A stretch of 64,000 bases of DNA from Watersipora subatra (GCF_963576615.1 NC_088714.1:26222558-26286557); one strand, 5' to 3'. Shown: positions 11,901 through 24,096, numbered from the stretch's first letter. The notes: a model not told the origin generated them from the letters alone. Translations and numbers: made by a program.

Positions 11901-14900
11901 TGATTTATCATACATCTGACCATTTTCGAAGTGAGCGATACTAGAACGAAAACGCATGGACCTTCTAGTCTTATAATACGCTCATTCCATGGTCTTCCAC
12001 GCGCACGGGCATTCACGAAATAAATCTTTCTAATTATCAGAACACAAAACAGTTTCTTTTAAGTTAAAATAAACAAAACCATATTAACAAAAATTTATTA
12101 GTTTTTTTACGTAGTAATAATATAGCAGTATATTGTGAACTGTCTATGTGCAATATCAAATCACCTGGTGATTTTTAGCAATCGTGAAGCTCTAGTGATC
12201 ATTCAGCAGTATTTACAATCATTCATTAACTTGTGTAACCTTCTACACTTTATTTGTATTATAAAACGATAAAATTTTCAAAATCGAGGTGTAAAAAATG
12301 TTGTATTTTATTCAGTTTGGTTATTCAGTTATTGGTTTGCACCGTGAGACAAGACAGTCACTCTAGGCTTATGCACAAGCTACCTCGGGTACAGCTAACT
12401 GGCTAAAACGAAAGATATCCAACACCGTCAAGCAGCTATGTACAATTGCATTAGGGCCAACTATATGAATGCAAAACTAGCAAATACGCGACAATGCATA
12501 TAAAGTCATCGTTCAGACTCCAAGTTTGAAGTTTTTAAAACTTGACAGTTTTAATAGCAAAATGGCAAAGACTGAAAGTTACAATTAAAAATAAAATGTG
12601 AAAAATATAAAATGTAATAAAAGACAAAGAAACCAAATTAGTTTAAACTTCACCCAACCTATGTTCTTCATGCTCTGCATCTCTATCACCACCTTATTAT
12701 AGTAAACTTCACCCAACCTATGTTCTTCATGCTCTGCATCTCTATCACCACCTTATTATAGTAAACTTCACCCAACCTATGTTCTTCATGCTCTGCATCT
12801 CTATCACCACCTCATTATAGTAAACTTCACCCAACCTATGTTCGTCATGCTCTGCATCTCTATCACCACCTTATTATAGTAAACTTCACCCAACCTATGT
12901 TCGTCATGCTCTGCATCTCTATCACCACCTTATTATAGTAAACTTCACCCAACCTATGTTCGTCATGCTCTGCATCTCTATCACCACCTTATTATAGTAA
13001 ACTTCACCCAACCTATGTTCGTCATGCTCTGCATCTCTATCACCACCTTATTATAGTAAACTTCACCCAACCTATGTTCGTCATGCTCTGCATCTCTATC
13101 ACCACCTTATTATAGTAAACTTCACCCAACCTATGTTCATCATGCTCTGCATCTCTATCACCACCTTATTATAGTAAACTTCACCCAACCTATGTTCATC
13201 ATGCTCTGCATCTCTATCACCACCTTATTATAGTAAAAATTAGCTATGAAACAAATTAGAATACGCTGATGAGAATAGCTGCCTCCCAATGTCACAGTTT
13301 TACAAGAGGAAGCAGTTTTTTGAATGGATTAAATTCCCAATTAGAGGTGCAACTGTGGAGCAATCTTTCACATTTTGTGATTAATGGGGACGGGGGTCAC
13401 CCTGTGATAAATGAAAATCTGTGAAATAGAAACAATTTTTTAAAGTACAGTGAAACCTCGGTTCTCGAATGTTTCAGTTTTCGAACAACTTGGTTTTCAA
13501 CCAAAAAGTTTGAGATTTGTTCGTCTCGATTCTCGAACATAAGTTCATTTCTCGACCAAACCAGAGCATGCACGTTGGAATTAAACATTCAGAACTGCTT
13601 CGGATACAGCATGGAAACATTCGTTAACAAAGAGATAAGTAAGATACGCTCATAAATTCTTTACAAAGAGGAGTCATCTGGGAAGGCTTCTCCACTACCA
13701 AAGAGATTTGCTAGGGAGACAACTCCTCTATAGTCGAGTTACCATAAATTGTTTTGGATGAGGATTCTCCTTCAAATATATGAAGTAAACTGTTGCAGTG
13801 AACGAAGTAAACATGCCATTGTTGTTTATATTTTCTTTTTCCCACGATTTATGATTTAACTGATCTGTTGCATTTTTTGCTATTTCATTATCAATTTCTG
13901 CTATTTTTAGTACTGTATTTTAACCTTCAATGTTTTCGATGATATAAGAGCAAACACAAAATTTTTACTTTTTGTTTTCTTTTTTCATCATCATAAATAG
14001 AAAATCGTTTATTGCAAATAAACATGATCTATATCTACCCTTTTTTATTTATAGTATGCAATATACAGTACAGTTTATGGTGTAAACTGTTAAAAAATAC
14101 TTTACCGAAGTTGTTTTCTCCACTTGGAACGAATTGAAATTAACATACATTAATTCTGATGGAAAAAGTTGTTTCGGATCTCAAATAACTCAGTTTTCGA
14201 ACAACCTTCTGGAACGGATTATGTTCGAAAACTGAGGTTCCACTGTATATGTGTGAGCCAAAGTTTTAACACCAGAATGCTGGAACTGCTTTCTAAACAT
14301 ATTGTACTGATCTCCCATGTAATAAGTGAGTCAACTAAAGTTATCTTGATTGACTTTCAGTTTATAATTATTGATTCAACTTCAGTATTTTAATTCAGAG
14401 ATTGCACTAGAGATTGACTTCATCTGGTCTGAATATTCGTACTTGTGATCAACTGGGTTCGTAGTGAAAAGGAAGTCAAACGTTTGTAAATGTATTTTAT
14501 GTATGCATATTTAAGGATTTTAACTTTTTAATGTTTTTGTAATTAATTTTCTTTCATTTTTAACCGCGAAGTACTGAAACGATGGAAGGTGAACTGCGAA
14601 GTAGCGAAGGATCACAGTACAAACTATTACGACAATAGCTGTAGCTGAAACCATCTTCACTACTATCCTGAAGGCATACCAGATACAACACTGTATGATA
14701 AGAACCAACTACCATGTTTAATAGCAGGTGAATATAATCTCGTGTCAACATTGTCTTTGTATGATTTGAATAACTATTGAGAATACTGACTTTTATTGTG
14801 TTCAAGAAACTCCTCGGTGAAGATAGGAAGGTCCATTCCTGGCATGCGTGGAGGTGCCGCCGCAGTTGTTCCTGCTTTACTTGTGCTGCCAGTAGCCTCT

Positions 14901-17900
14901 GCGCTCGGAGCACCTTTAGCAGCCACAGCTAGCGCCTGTTTCTTGCTCTGAAAACTTTTGAATGCTGCTGTCTGTTTGTAGAGCTCGAGTTCTTCCACAT
15001 ATTTTGCTTTTTTCTCTTCCGCCTGATCCAAATATTTCTATAAAACCAAATAACCATAAACATGAAGACTAGCCCCACACACCTAGACACATCAACCAAA
15101 ATATTCTAATTGCAAATGTTAGTATGATATACATACATGTAGCTGCATGGGATGGCAGCTTTCTTTAGCTACAATTTCTCTGCATGTGGCAATACTGAGC
15201 ATGTTTTGGTCAAAAGTAAAGCTTGAAAAAATGAGTAGATCACTCCAATTAATGATTATCTACCACAATATCTCTGCATGTCTTAGTTGAATGATAAGTC
15301 TCAGATCACTCATTCATTATAATATATTTTGCTCATTCTGACGAAATTAGGTCTTGCCAAACAAATTTTACTGATGTACACTTGGTACTTTTGCTGTGAA
15401 ATCTGGAGTTTCTGCCATAAAGCTTTGATATAATCTAATGCTTTTTTTGGAATCCACAGAAAATTTGACAAACAAAATTGATGTTTAATATCTTTTTTAG
15501 TTTAGTGAAGCCGGCTGCAATAGTGAAACATTATCGTCTTTGCAGTTTGACCAAATCACATAGCCCCATTCTCTAATAAAAAAACCCATTTATAAGAAAT
15601 ATGTGAGGCCCAGTGTTGAAGAGTTTAACTAGCAGAAATACCTTTACGCCGCTGTTTACAGTTCTTCTTTTTATCCATCCTAAACAGAGAATAAAAAATT
15701 TGGAAACGGTGATATTATGATGTAAAAAAAACTCAATATCCTAAATTTATTGCTGCAAAACTTTTTGGTGAATCTGTTAACTATGCGATCAATGATCCAT
15801 GTTTTTGCGTGTTAAGGCGAGCCATTACAAAGGTTTTCCATTAGAGTTGCCCCGATTTTGGTATCGGAATCGGTATCGGTGCCGATATGAGTGTCAAGTA
15901 TCTGAATCGGTATCGGCCGATCTTTTCTTAAAAAATCTGAACCTTCCGATACTTTTTACAGATCAACCATTTAGCAGAAAACTGTATTTTAGCCTGCTAT
16001 ACTAATAAAAAATCAGCTGTAAGCTTCTTACTTTTACTTAATGAATTTCAGGCCTGCCACACAATTTATTTCATGTCTATAGCCTGATCAACACAGCGAA
16101 GGAAACTTTTTAGCCAGAACGTAAACAAAAAGTGTGGTATTTCCCAATTACAGCGATAGGTTTTATTGCAAGCAATCACGAACAAGATAACAAAAATGGG
16201 AAACAAGAACGCAGTGTAATATTTCTATTTACTAGCATTACGAAAGTAATTTTAACAGTCGACGCATAAAGTTATCTAACACTCTCTTGACCCTGACGAT
16301 ACAATGGATCGTTTGTATTGTACACAAAACGGTAACCCCAGTGGCGTATCGGTATGTAGCCTGTCCTCCAACATCTGTTGCAAGGGAATCCCCTTCAGTA
16401 CGCTTGGCTACATTGATAATGATGGAAGAAAAGAGACGTCTTACTGAGATAATTGAATCACTAACGGTTTTTAAAAGAAACATTGATTTGCTCTAAACTT
16501 GTACAGGCACAGCAGTTCATCCAACAATAGAAGAGGGACTTTGTTATCACAGATAGAACTGTACCACTAACAGTAATTACCTTTATTTACAAATTACAAG
16601 AAACATGGACTGTTTTGTTACTACATGCACGGTATGTCAGTATGTGAATATGCATATATTTTTTTCCATGAATGCAAACAAATAAATACAATAATATTCA
16701 TGTTTTCTTTGCATTATGTTTGTATTTGCATAATAAAATGAGCTACTATCTATGCAACACAAAAGATCTGAATCGGATTATTTTTTAATTAGGATCGGTA
16801 TATCGGATCGGTATCTGAATCGGCTGGTGAATTTAGAATCGGGGCATCTCTACTTTCCATAGCCAAAGCCTCAATCAACAGTGATTGTGAGATCTACATG
16901 ATGCCACGAGTGGTTTTACTGCTGAGCAATTTTTGACAAAAGTGGCCTGATTGGTCAAGGTTTATCTTTTATTTTTATTTTTCCTTTCAAAAGCAATGGT
17001 TTTCATTAGTGAAAGATCAATCATTCCCGTCTACTTTTTATGAGTTTCTGAGATTCTCCGGTATTAAAAATTAAATCAAAAATTCAACAGTTTTAAGTGC
17101 TGCTCAAGTATTTTAAATGTTTTAAGAAATCCCCAATTTTTTATTACACGAACAATATATTTTTGTCAAATGTAATGGTTTCAGAGACACCAGATGAAGA
17201 TGTTACACAATTTTCAAACCAGGGCTTCAAATCATTTTGGAGCTAATTTTGAACTATCTCGTGAAAGGAGTTTAGCTGAAAACACCCCAGAAATTTTGCG
17301 GATTAGTTTGTGGTCTAATTCCCGAACAGAAATATTCATACTTTGAAAGAAAACCCTTCGTCATTAGCTTGTTATTTTATTATTCGACATTATTAGTGGC
17401 AACCATCATTTCTGATGACTTGTCTCTGAAGTCTTAGTATTTACCAAATGAAGGTTTAAAATATATGTCAGTCTCAGGCCATTGAAAGATCTGGTCACGC
17501 TCTAAAAAGTTTCGAGAATCGCTATACAGCAGCAAATTATTATTATGTTTTTCATTATATTGTGCCTAGTTCAACAGTAAAAATTATGTCAAGTGTTGAT
17601 TAAATAATATAAAAATGATATTTTAAACTCAGTTAGATGAACAAGCCTGTGGGGGTAATTTAACTTTTATTGTTATATTTGGAGTTGAAATATAAGATTT
17701 TTTTAGTATTGCACGTTGGGTTTCCAAATAAAATATTATTTCGAGCGTTAATTAAAGGTATGTGAAGCAGACATCTTAAAGTAATGCGAGTTATTTCTAT
17801 ATACGCTATTACATACGTGAGTCTTGATCTCATAACAGCTGATCAAGACTAGTTGTCACAGAAGATACGCGTATGAAATTGTGAATAGTACGAAATATGC

Positions 17901-19319
17901 TATTTATAGCTCAATAAAATAGCTCATTGAAAGTGTGAATTGCAGCTGTGCATCAACAACAAATATGTGAATAACAGTGGATTCACTACTACAGCTCACT
18001 ACTAAATGATAATTTTGGTTCATTTGTTAAAAACAGGCCGTACCAAGGAGTCATTGTCTGGGATTGAAAGTGGTAAAAAAGATATTTTTTATACCCAATA
18101 AGCATTCACTCTGAACAAAGGTATATTATAAGACACTGTGAAGGCCTCTGTCTGGTCATTCCAAAAATAAACAGAGTTATCTACCTATTTAGACTGATAA
18201 ACAGTGTATTACATCTGACAGTCAACTAAAAACCTAACACAACCCATTACACGTTCACAGCCCATTAAAATAAAAGCTTTAGCTGTGTAAATTTAATGGC
18301 GGCAGTGTATTATAAACACTAACACAATGGCAGTATCATGAACTAGTAGTAGCAGTACTAGTACGCTAGTGTCTCATGAGAGATCAAGTGTAGTAACTAT
18401 GTGCATAACTATTCTTAGATGAGGAAAGTGAGTGAGGGGTGCAGTGGTAGCCGCTTGTCTAGTATTCTGAAAATTTGAGTATGATTCCCCTGTGGTGCAA
18501 TTAATTTTCCTAACACTCCTAGTGTGGCTTTGGACAGACAGACACGACTCTTATTATAGTAAAGATTATACCTTCTTTTCTACAAGATCCATAGCGCTCC
18601 ATTCAGAAGCAATAGTCTTTGTGAGCTCTGAGAATGTAATATTCGCATTCTTCGCTTTTATATCCTCTCTACGTTTGTTCATAAACATGACATAGCCTGT
18701 CTGCGGCTGCTTGGGGGCATTCTCGTCTCTCACGACCTATCAAATGCCAAAGCATGTCGATTAGGAACATAAGCTATGAGCTGCACTCGCCTTAGCTCAA
18801 CTACCTACGGTTATACATGTATTAGCTTACCAACCTTTCCACCTTTTCTCTTTCTCGACCTAGGAGCTGGTTTTGCCTTAGTGGTAGAGGCAAGATCAGC
18901 AGGAGGGGGCTCTGGTGCTGATACGCTAGAAGGTTCTTCTTGTGAGGCCAGCAGCTCTAAAATAAAAAAAGCGGAATCGAAATATTTCACAGATCTATAC
19001 TATCACACCAGATTCAGGCTGTAAATGTTTTATAACTGACCTTGTTGCTTCTTTTCTCCAGCGCCTGTTATGTCAAGGATAACAGATGGATTGACATTTT
19101 CCAGTACTCCATCTTGGCTAGAAGAACTAGCGAGGGCGGCCGATCCACTAGCAAACCTGCCGGAAGATGCTCTGTTATCAACTGAACTAATCCATTGGAA
19201 TTTTCTAGAATTGCTTTGAATGTAATGAGAACTCACTCGGATTCTCTTTGGTCTTTGGCAATTTCTTCATCAATAGAAGAGAAGCCGTAGTGAAGAAGGT
19301 TGCTGTTACTTTCATCCAT
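8948..19319 (-). CDS. HMG20A: HMG20A/HMG20B-like HMG-box chromatin protein
   Basis: Seven coding exons, 5' to 3': 19319-19237, 19204-19041, 18956-18835, 18736-18572, 15037-14791, 10346-10131 and 9099-8948 (TAA), about 382 residues. All phases close. An acidic, Ser-rich N-terminus is followed by a basic RSRKRKGGK patch, then one HMG box at about residues 130-200 (APKQPQTGYVMFMNKRRE, then SEWSAM, then KYLDQAEEKKAKYVEELE). A DLPIFTEEFLEHNK motif and a coiled coil follow (about 260-330), then a conserved tail (PTVATIDSYMTKLHKVIL). The order and motifs match vertebrate HMG20A/B, which bind DNA and partner the LSD1-CoREST histone demethylase complex; that role is inferred here. One HMG20 gene before the vertebrate A/B split would be expected. 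Two oddities: the first intron would be only 32 nt, and the exon 3 donor is the weak GTTGGT. The start ATG at 19319 is the first one in frame with the acidic N-terminus and is uncertain. Confidence 0.92.
9410..10000. repeat. Dispersed repeat, copy A (intron 6 of HMG20)
   Basis: This diverged copy of about 590 bp aligns along its length with 15330-15841. Shared landmarks are the sequence around TTTTGCTGTGAAA, TATAGTGAA or TTTAGTGAAGC, GACCAAA, CATTCTCTAATA, GTGTTGAAGAGTTT or its variant, and GATCTGTTAACT or GAATCTGTTAACT. It ends with TTCCATAGCAAAAG, which is the empty-site equivalent of the hAT insertion point in copy B. Confidence 0.75.
11270..11713 (-). mobile_element. Fragment of a DNA transposon (fuller copy 55045-55811)
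   Basis: The reverse complement of this segment matches the left part of the element at 55045-55811, including CCTGTACGACA, CAAGATGGTGAA or its variant, and CTACAAGAAG. Its right edge ends in CCTAGTGTGTTTAGACCTT, the terminal repeat of that family. The opposite terminal repeat is missing or too diverged. Confidence 0.7.
12645..13236. repeat. 59-bp minisatellite, about 10 copies
   Basis: The unit is AAACTTCACCCAACCTATGT, then TCNTCATGCTCTGCATCTC, then TATCACCACCTTATTATAGT. The variable base divides the array into three blocks in order: three TTC units, five GTC units and two ATC units, with one extra CTCATTATAG variant in unit 3. The end of each unit, CTTATTATAGTAAA, is identical to the SINE 3' tail at 18551, suggesting that the array grew from a SINE end. 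It lies in HMG20 intron 5. Confidence 0.95.
13448..14245. mobile_element. Pogo/Tigger-type non-autonomous element, 798 bp
   Basis: Terminal inverted repeats: left CAGTGAAACCTCGGTTCTCG; right, read in reverse, CAGTGGAACCTCAGTTTTCG. Each end is flanked by TA (13446-13447 and 14246-14247), the target duplication expected for Tc1/mariner/pogo elements. Sub-terminal TTCGAACAAC motifs recur near both ends. There is no intact transposase frame inside, so it is a MITE or a decayed copy. Confidence 0.85.
15330..15841. repeat. Dispersed repeat, copy B, interrupted by a hAT element
   Basis: Second copy of the repeat at 9410-10000. It breaks at 15841 where the hAT element starts and resumes at 16861 with AGCCAAAGCCTCAA, parallel to AGCAAAAGAGTCAA in copy A. 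Confidence 0.75.
15842..16852. mobile_element. hAT-type non-autonomous transposon, 1011 bp
   Basis: The ends are TAGAGTTGCCCCGATT and, read in reverse, TAGAGATGCCCCGATT, followed by repeated ATCGGTATCGG motifs near both termini. Flanking 8-mers are TTTTCCAT (left) and CTTTCCAT (right), matching 7 of 8, as expected for the 8-bp hAT target duplication. The empty site survives in copy A at about 9989. No transposase is seen. It lies in HMG20 intron 4. Confidence 0.88.
17229..17539. repeat. 300-bp dispersed repeat, copy 2
   Basis: Near-identical direct copy of 7588-7895, here in intron 4 of HMG20 and antisense to that gene. Confidence 0.85.
18433..18570 (+). mobile_element. tRNA-derived SINE abutting an HMG20 splice donor
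   Basis: The head has a box-A-like GTGCAGTGGTAGCCGC and a box-B-like GAGTATGATTCCCC, spaced as in tRNA genes. The body then reads GTGGTGCAAT, a T-rich run and GACAGACAGACACGAC, and the tail is TTATTATAGTAAAGATTATA. The tail ends within one or two bases of the HMG20 exon 4 boundary (exon ends at 18572 on the minus strand). The GTATAATCTTTACT donor region of that intron therefore appears to be SINE-derived. Confidence 0.7.
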
Positions 19320-19439
19320 GCTCAAGTATTCTATAGGTCTAAAAGTATGGTATTCATGATAGCAGTGCAAACTAATTCCTTTAAATCTGCTCTGAAGGTA
19401 ATTGAAGCTTGCCAATGTCGATGTAGCATACTGCTAGTG

Positions 19440-19488
19440 TTATAACCATAGATATATATACCATAGGTATATATATCTATGGTTATAA
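19440..19488. repeat. Perfect inverted repeat 5' of HMG20
   Basis: Two 23-bp arms separated by ATA (arms 19440-19462 and 19466-19488) match exactly. The arms begin TTATAACCATAG and contain a TATATATA core. The repeat lies about 120 bp upstream of the proposed HMG20 start codon, so it is in the promoter or 5' UTR. It could form a cruciform, or be a very small palindromic insertion. Confidence 0.9.
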
Positions 19489-22400
19489 CCTTTGCCTTCT
19501 TTTCATCATGCTCTTAATTATTGACCTTTTAAAAGTTAGCTTGTCTAATTTGGGCTCGATTTTGATCTGTAATTGTCTACTTCCAAACCTATTGCAATCG
19601 AGTCAAAAGTTACATGGACCAACAATCTTAAAACAGAACGAGGACATCTGTAAATCACCAACAGCTGAAAAAATTTCATCAAAAAATCTGAATATTTCAA
19701 AATAATTATTACATTCCACTGTACAAAATTTCTGTTTCAGCAATTAAAAAGCACCAATGTTCAGTGTATGTTGCATCACTCACATCTCATAGCATAATAA
19801 TATTTTTCTATAATTTGCCAGAAACAACAGTTTGAGAATCAATCCTTTTTGTTCATAAAAAAAAAGATTGTTAAAAAGAACTTGAATAAGTTGGTTATAA
19901 ACATAACCAGTGCAGTAAAAATGTAAGAAAGCTACAAGTAAGATTTGTTACTCGGTGTAGCGACCGGAGCAGTGCTTTTAGCTCCTGCGTGAACCTAGTT
20001 ACAACGATACGTTGCGCTGCATACGACAAAGTTAAAGGAAGCAAGACAGCGCACATTGTGATACTGGTTACAGAACAGACATCTTTATTATAAGCAAAAG
20101 CCATTTTTATGAAATAACTAGATGAACGCCCGTCTCCTATTATCTCCAGGTAATAAAAAAGAAGATTACACAGAAAATTTACTTTTTATTTAACATATAT
20201 AAAAACAGTTACCATTTTAATTTTGAAACTTCATATCATGAGAAAAGTGTTTTGTACAATTCAAATAAATGGAGAGAAAAAATAAGAGAACTGTGAAGGT
20301 GTTCAAACTTTTTCAAACAACTAACATTCACACTTCATATCATGAAAAAAAGGGTTTGGTGCAGTCGAAATAAATTAAGAAAAAAAATAAAACAACTGCA
20401 AAGGAATTTAAATGTAAAATAATCAGCAAGTAATGGGTTAAAAAAGTCTGTTTTGCTACGATTGCTATGAAAAATGATTTGATAATGATACAATTAATAC
20501 AAACTGATACAACACTTGCTAAGCTAATTTTTGTGTATGTATTTTACTAAACTTCAACATTGCTATCGGCTAAAATTTTATCCCCTATCTGTCTTTGGTT
20601 GCATTTTCACTTTAAAATATAACGAATAACAGTGATCTGAGATAGAAAACGAGCGTCGTATCTCTTTCAGGCGTTGTGAAAGGATTTTTGGCAAATAACT
20701 TATCAGCATCTTTTCTAATTTTCGCAAATTTTTGCTAATATCGTATGGCGGAAAAAGCCAAAAATATTTCCATCTTTGTATGGCAAGAATAGAAAAACAT
20801 CAAGTTCCACTTCGTAAAGCACAAAAATCATATAACACGAGCATCGTAACCTGTAGGTGCACTATTAATTAACAATATAAAGTGCACATTTAGTGCGTGC
20901 AATCGTGAAAGGGATATGCGTATATGGTAAAAGCGATGTGTGATAAGAATGGCTTCGCCTTGTGGTCACGCGCGATTGTTAGTAGACATGCGATTTGAAT
21001 GTCATCTGTTCTAATCCAGTACGAAGGTGATTTTTTGTTGCTAAACTTTATCGCTATAACCGGACAGACGAATGAACAGTGAGATTTATATATACTTGTA
21101 GAGTGTTGATGACTCTGCATTTCAGCCAATAATAAGAGTATGTCAATGACCATGGCAGATTTTTATTACTGTTGCCAGATGATCAACTCGGTTGTGAAAA
21201 AGCAAAGTTGTGCTCAATCACTAATGGCTTGAAACAAATCCCCCTTTTAGTGATTTTCCCATGAAATGATTTAGAAATGATTTCAGGGTTGGTTTGACAA
21301 ACAAATAAAATAATCAGGCAAATGCACCAATTAAGCATCAATAGATACTTAATCGGTTATAAAAGCAAAAGTATAAGTTAGCACAGATGGTTAGCTCTAT
21401 GATTGTGGAATCTATGGTGGAATGTGGTAATCTACTGGTTATCTATCAAGTACGACAGAGGAAAACGTTGAATACAGTGCACCCTCGGGTTACGATGTTC
21501 TTGTTATACGATTGTTTTTCCGTACCATGTGGAACACGATGTTTTTACGTTCCGGCCATACAACTTTTTTTCCGCCATACAATATCAACGAAAAACTCTC
21601 TCAAAATTAAAATTTGGACTCGGTGAGCTAAAAATTTTGAAATAACAAAGATGTCGGATATGCTATTTGCCGAAATCTCTCTCACCAACCTTGGAAGAGA
21701 TACGATACTCCCACTCTCTTCAGTTCAGCGTCATTCGTTCTAAGTTATAGTGAAAACGAGACTGGAAACAGAACGGTGATAAATTTTCAGCCGATGGCAA
21801 AGGTGAAGTTTAGTAAAATACATACTAAAACTTAGCTTTATGTATGCGTTTAGTATGGTAAATTCATTAGAGTTAAATTCAACATTCATGTTATACGTCT
21901 GTCTCGAAGGTAAAAACTCCCTATAGTATGTACAGCACATAGCACATTGTAATGTCACTTTATATTGCAGATCATAGCCACAAATACATCAAAGTTACCG
22001 TGGGTAACTATAATTACTAAGGTTGCTATACTATTTTGTTACTAATTTTTTATATATACAGTATGTATATAAAACTTGGATGATATTTACCAGGTTTGCA
22101 TTAGATAAATACTATGAGTTTCTATATCCCTCTACACAACATTTTCGGCTTACAATGCCCATACTGAAAAGAATTATGGTAAAATTGGGTTGGAAGGGTC
22201 CACTGTACTTTGCTCTATCAATGATACTTTTATCCAGTATATTCCCAGCTGAGGAAAATGGATTGCATAGTGGCAGAAAAGTTAGGTCTTGAACTTAACC
22301 CTTTCAGGTCTGTTCCCGAATATTTTGGGATGCGTTCTGTTCTCTTGGGGCCTGATCCCGAATGTTTCGGGAAAACCTTTGAGTTGCTTTATTGCTTAGC

Positions 22401-24096
22401 TGTTTAGCTACATCGGTTTTATTAATTCACCAAACGAAATTTAAGAGGCTGGGCATCATTTTGATACCCAATATGTAATTGGACAATAGATTTTTGACTA
22501 ACAAATTACGCGATTGATATAAACTGTTCTGAAAAATTGTTGATTGCCGTTTTGGAAAAAGTTTATCTTGACGTTGGCAAACTTCTTAAGTGAATTAAAG
22601 GTGGTAATCAGCTCAGGTGAAGAAAATAGCAACAAAAGTAATGTTCAAGAAGAAAATTAGAACTTTCTCATGGAAGAGGGTAAGTTTTACGTGGCACTGT
22701 ATAGAATTAAACCGGTAAAAAAAATGAAAAAAGAACCGAAATTTTTGTTGTGAATTTCAAACAAACTAAGTATTCTAACACATACTCTAACAGTGTAAGA
22801 TATAGATTTTTTATGCTACACATGATTATAATATTTTAATTAACTCTTTTGCAGGCATAGCAACATAATTTAGTTTTGTGATACTGACGCTAATGGGCAG
22901 AGCGACTATTATGTCGCCACGCGAACGTTTTTATAACTCGATTTCGGGTTATATTTATGCCTTTTTTGTTTGATGTTTATACCAACAGCAAACTAAAATA
23001 AAGTGATTTCTGTTAGCAACAAAAAAATCAGCCATTTTGAGAAATAAAAACGATTTTGCAATACTTAGTGAACGAAAAACCCGAAATAAAAACGTATCTA
23101 GATAAAGTTTGGAATTTTGTTTGCAGTTTGTTTCTGTTTTCTGAATGTTTTCTCAGAGTGCAACATCTATATTTTACAGTCATGTTGTCCCCCAAAGGCT
23201 TTAGGCAAAGGCAAGGCTATATTGGAACAATAATAAGCACATGGTGTTTGGTAGTGGTGGTAGTGCTGTGACGTAGTGTTGGTTAGAAGCTCGTAACACC
23301 TGTTCTAGTGCTTGGAATTGACAAATCTTTTTTTTGATTTGCTGCTGATAAAGCTTCCTATCAATTTAACATCATCCAACAATGCCAGTACCAAATATCT
23401 GCTTGTGAGCTGCATTGAAACATAGACATTCACTTTGATCAAAAAGATTTTTCACGGAAGTACTATAAATTGTGGTTAGTAGAATTTGTAAAGGTACACA
23501 GATACTTATATCAAATTGTAGCCTTGAATGTTTCCTTTAAGCTGCAAAAAAACAAATCTAGATTATTTTAAAAAGTACTCCAATTATACTCAATTTTGTG
23601 ATGCTCTATTTTAATTATAAGGTTACTGAAAAATTAATTAGGCTTGGAGGGGCAGTCAACCGATAGCTAATTAGTACTGAATGGGCTAATAGTATGTTAC
23701 TTTTAGCTTTCAGTAAATTGGATATTAACAGTTTTATATGATAGTTATTGTTGGTTTCAAGTTACAGCTGCATAATATAATTCTAATAATATGTGTTAAT
23801 AGGATGTGTTAATAATATAGATACTGATCATATAACAATGGAATATGAAATATAACATTACTGTTCAATTGATTAATAAAAAAGAGAAAACTGACAATGA
23901 CCTAGCCTATCTTGTCAAACATTTGCTAGGCATCGTAGATAGTCCTGTACTAAACGATTTGTCAAACTCTCCCAAATCACTACCTATTTAGTGATGTAGA
24001 AGTTAAATTGGGATTATCAGGCGAATTGTTTGATTTGAAAGGAATTTTGATAAAGCGAAAGAAGTGATTTGAGCACAGCCCTACCGAAAGTCTTTA
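19489..24096. other. Intergenic, HMG20 to CLPTM1, part 1
   Basis: No gene is recognised. At 20228-20412 an approximately 80-bp block starting ACTTCATATCATGA is tandemly duplicated with a spacer (period about 105 bp) and diverged. At 21477 a CAGTGCACCCTCGGGTTACG end looks like a Tigger-type terminal repeat, but no partner end is found. At 22311-22380 there are two copies of TCCCGAATNTTTNGGGA. The rest shows nothing I can name. Confidence 0.5.

Larger units (their letters stand above)
10347..14790. other. Intron 5 of HMG20
   Basis: 4.4 kb holding the DNA-transposon fragment (11270-11713), the 59-bp minisatellite and the pogo-type element, each listed separately. I see nothing else in 10347-11269 or 11714-12644. 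Confidence 0.5.

Noticed and set aside
14560-14913. 117-codon minus-strand frame
   Set aside because: Out-of-frame overlap with HMG20 exon 5; the HMG-box frame there is clearly the coding one.
18433-18500. Possible genuine tRNA gene
   Set aside because: Box-A- and box-B-like motifs are present, but no cloverleaf stem pairs properly and the unit continues into a SINE body and tail.
21477-22213. Second Tigger-type element starting CAGTGCACCCTCGGG
   Set aside because: No matching right-hand inverted terminus; CCACTGTA at 22200 matches only a few bases.
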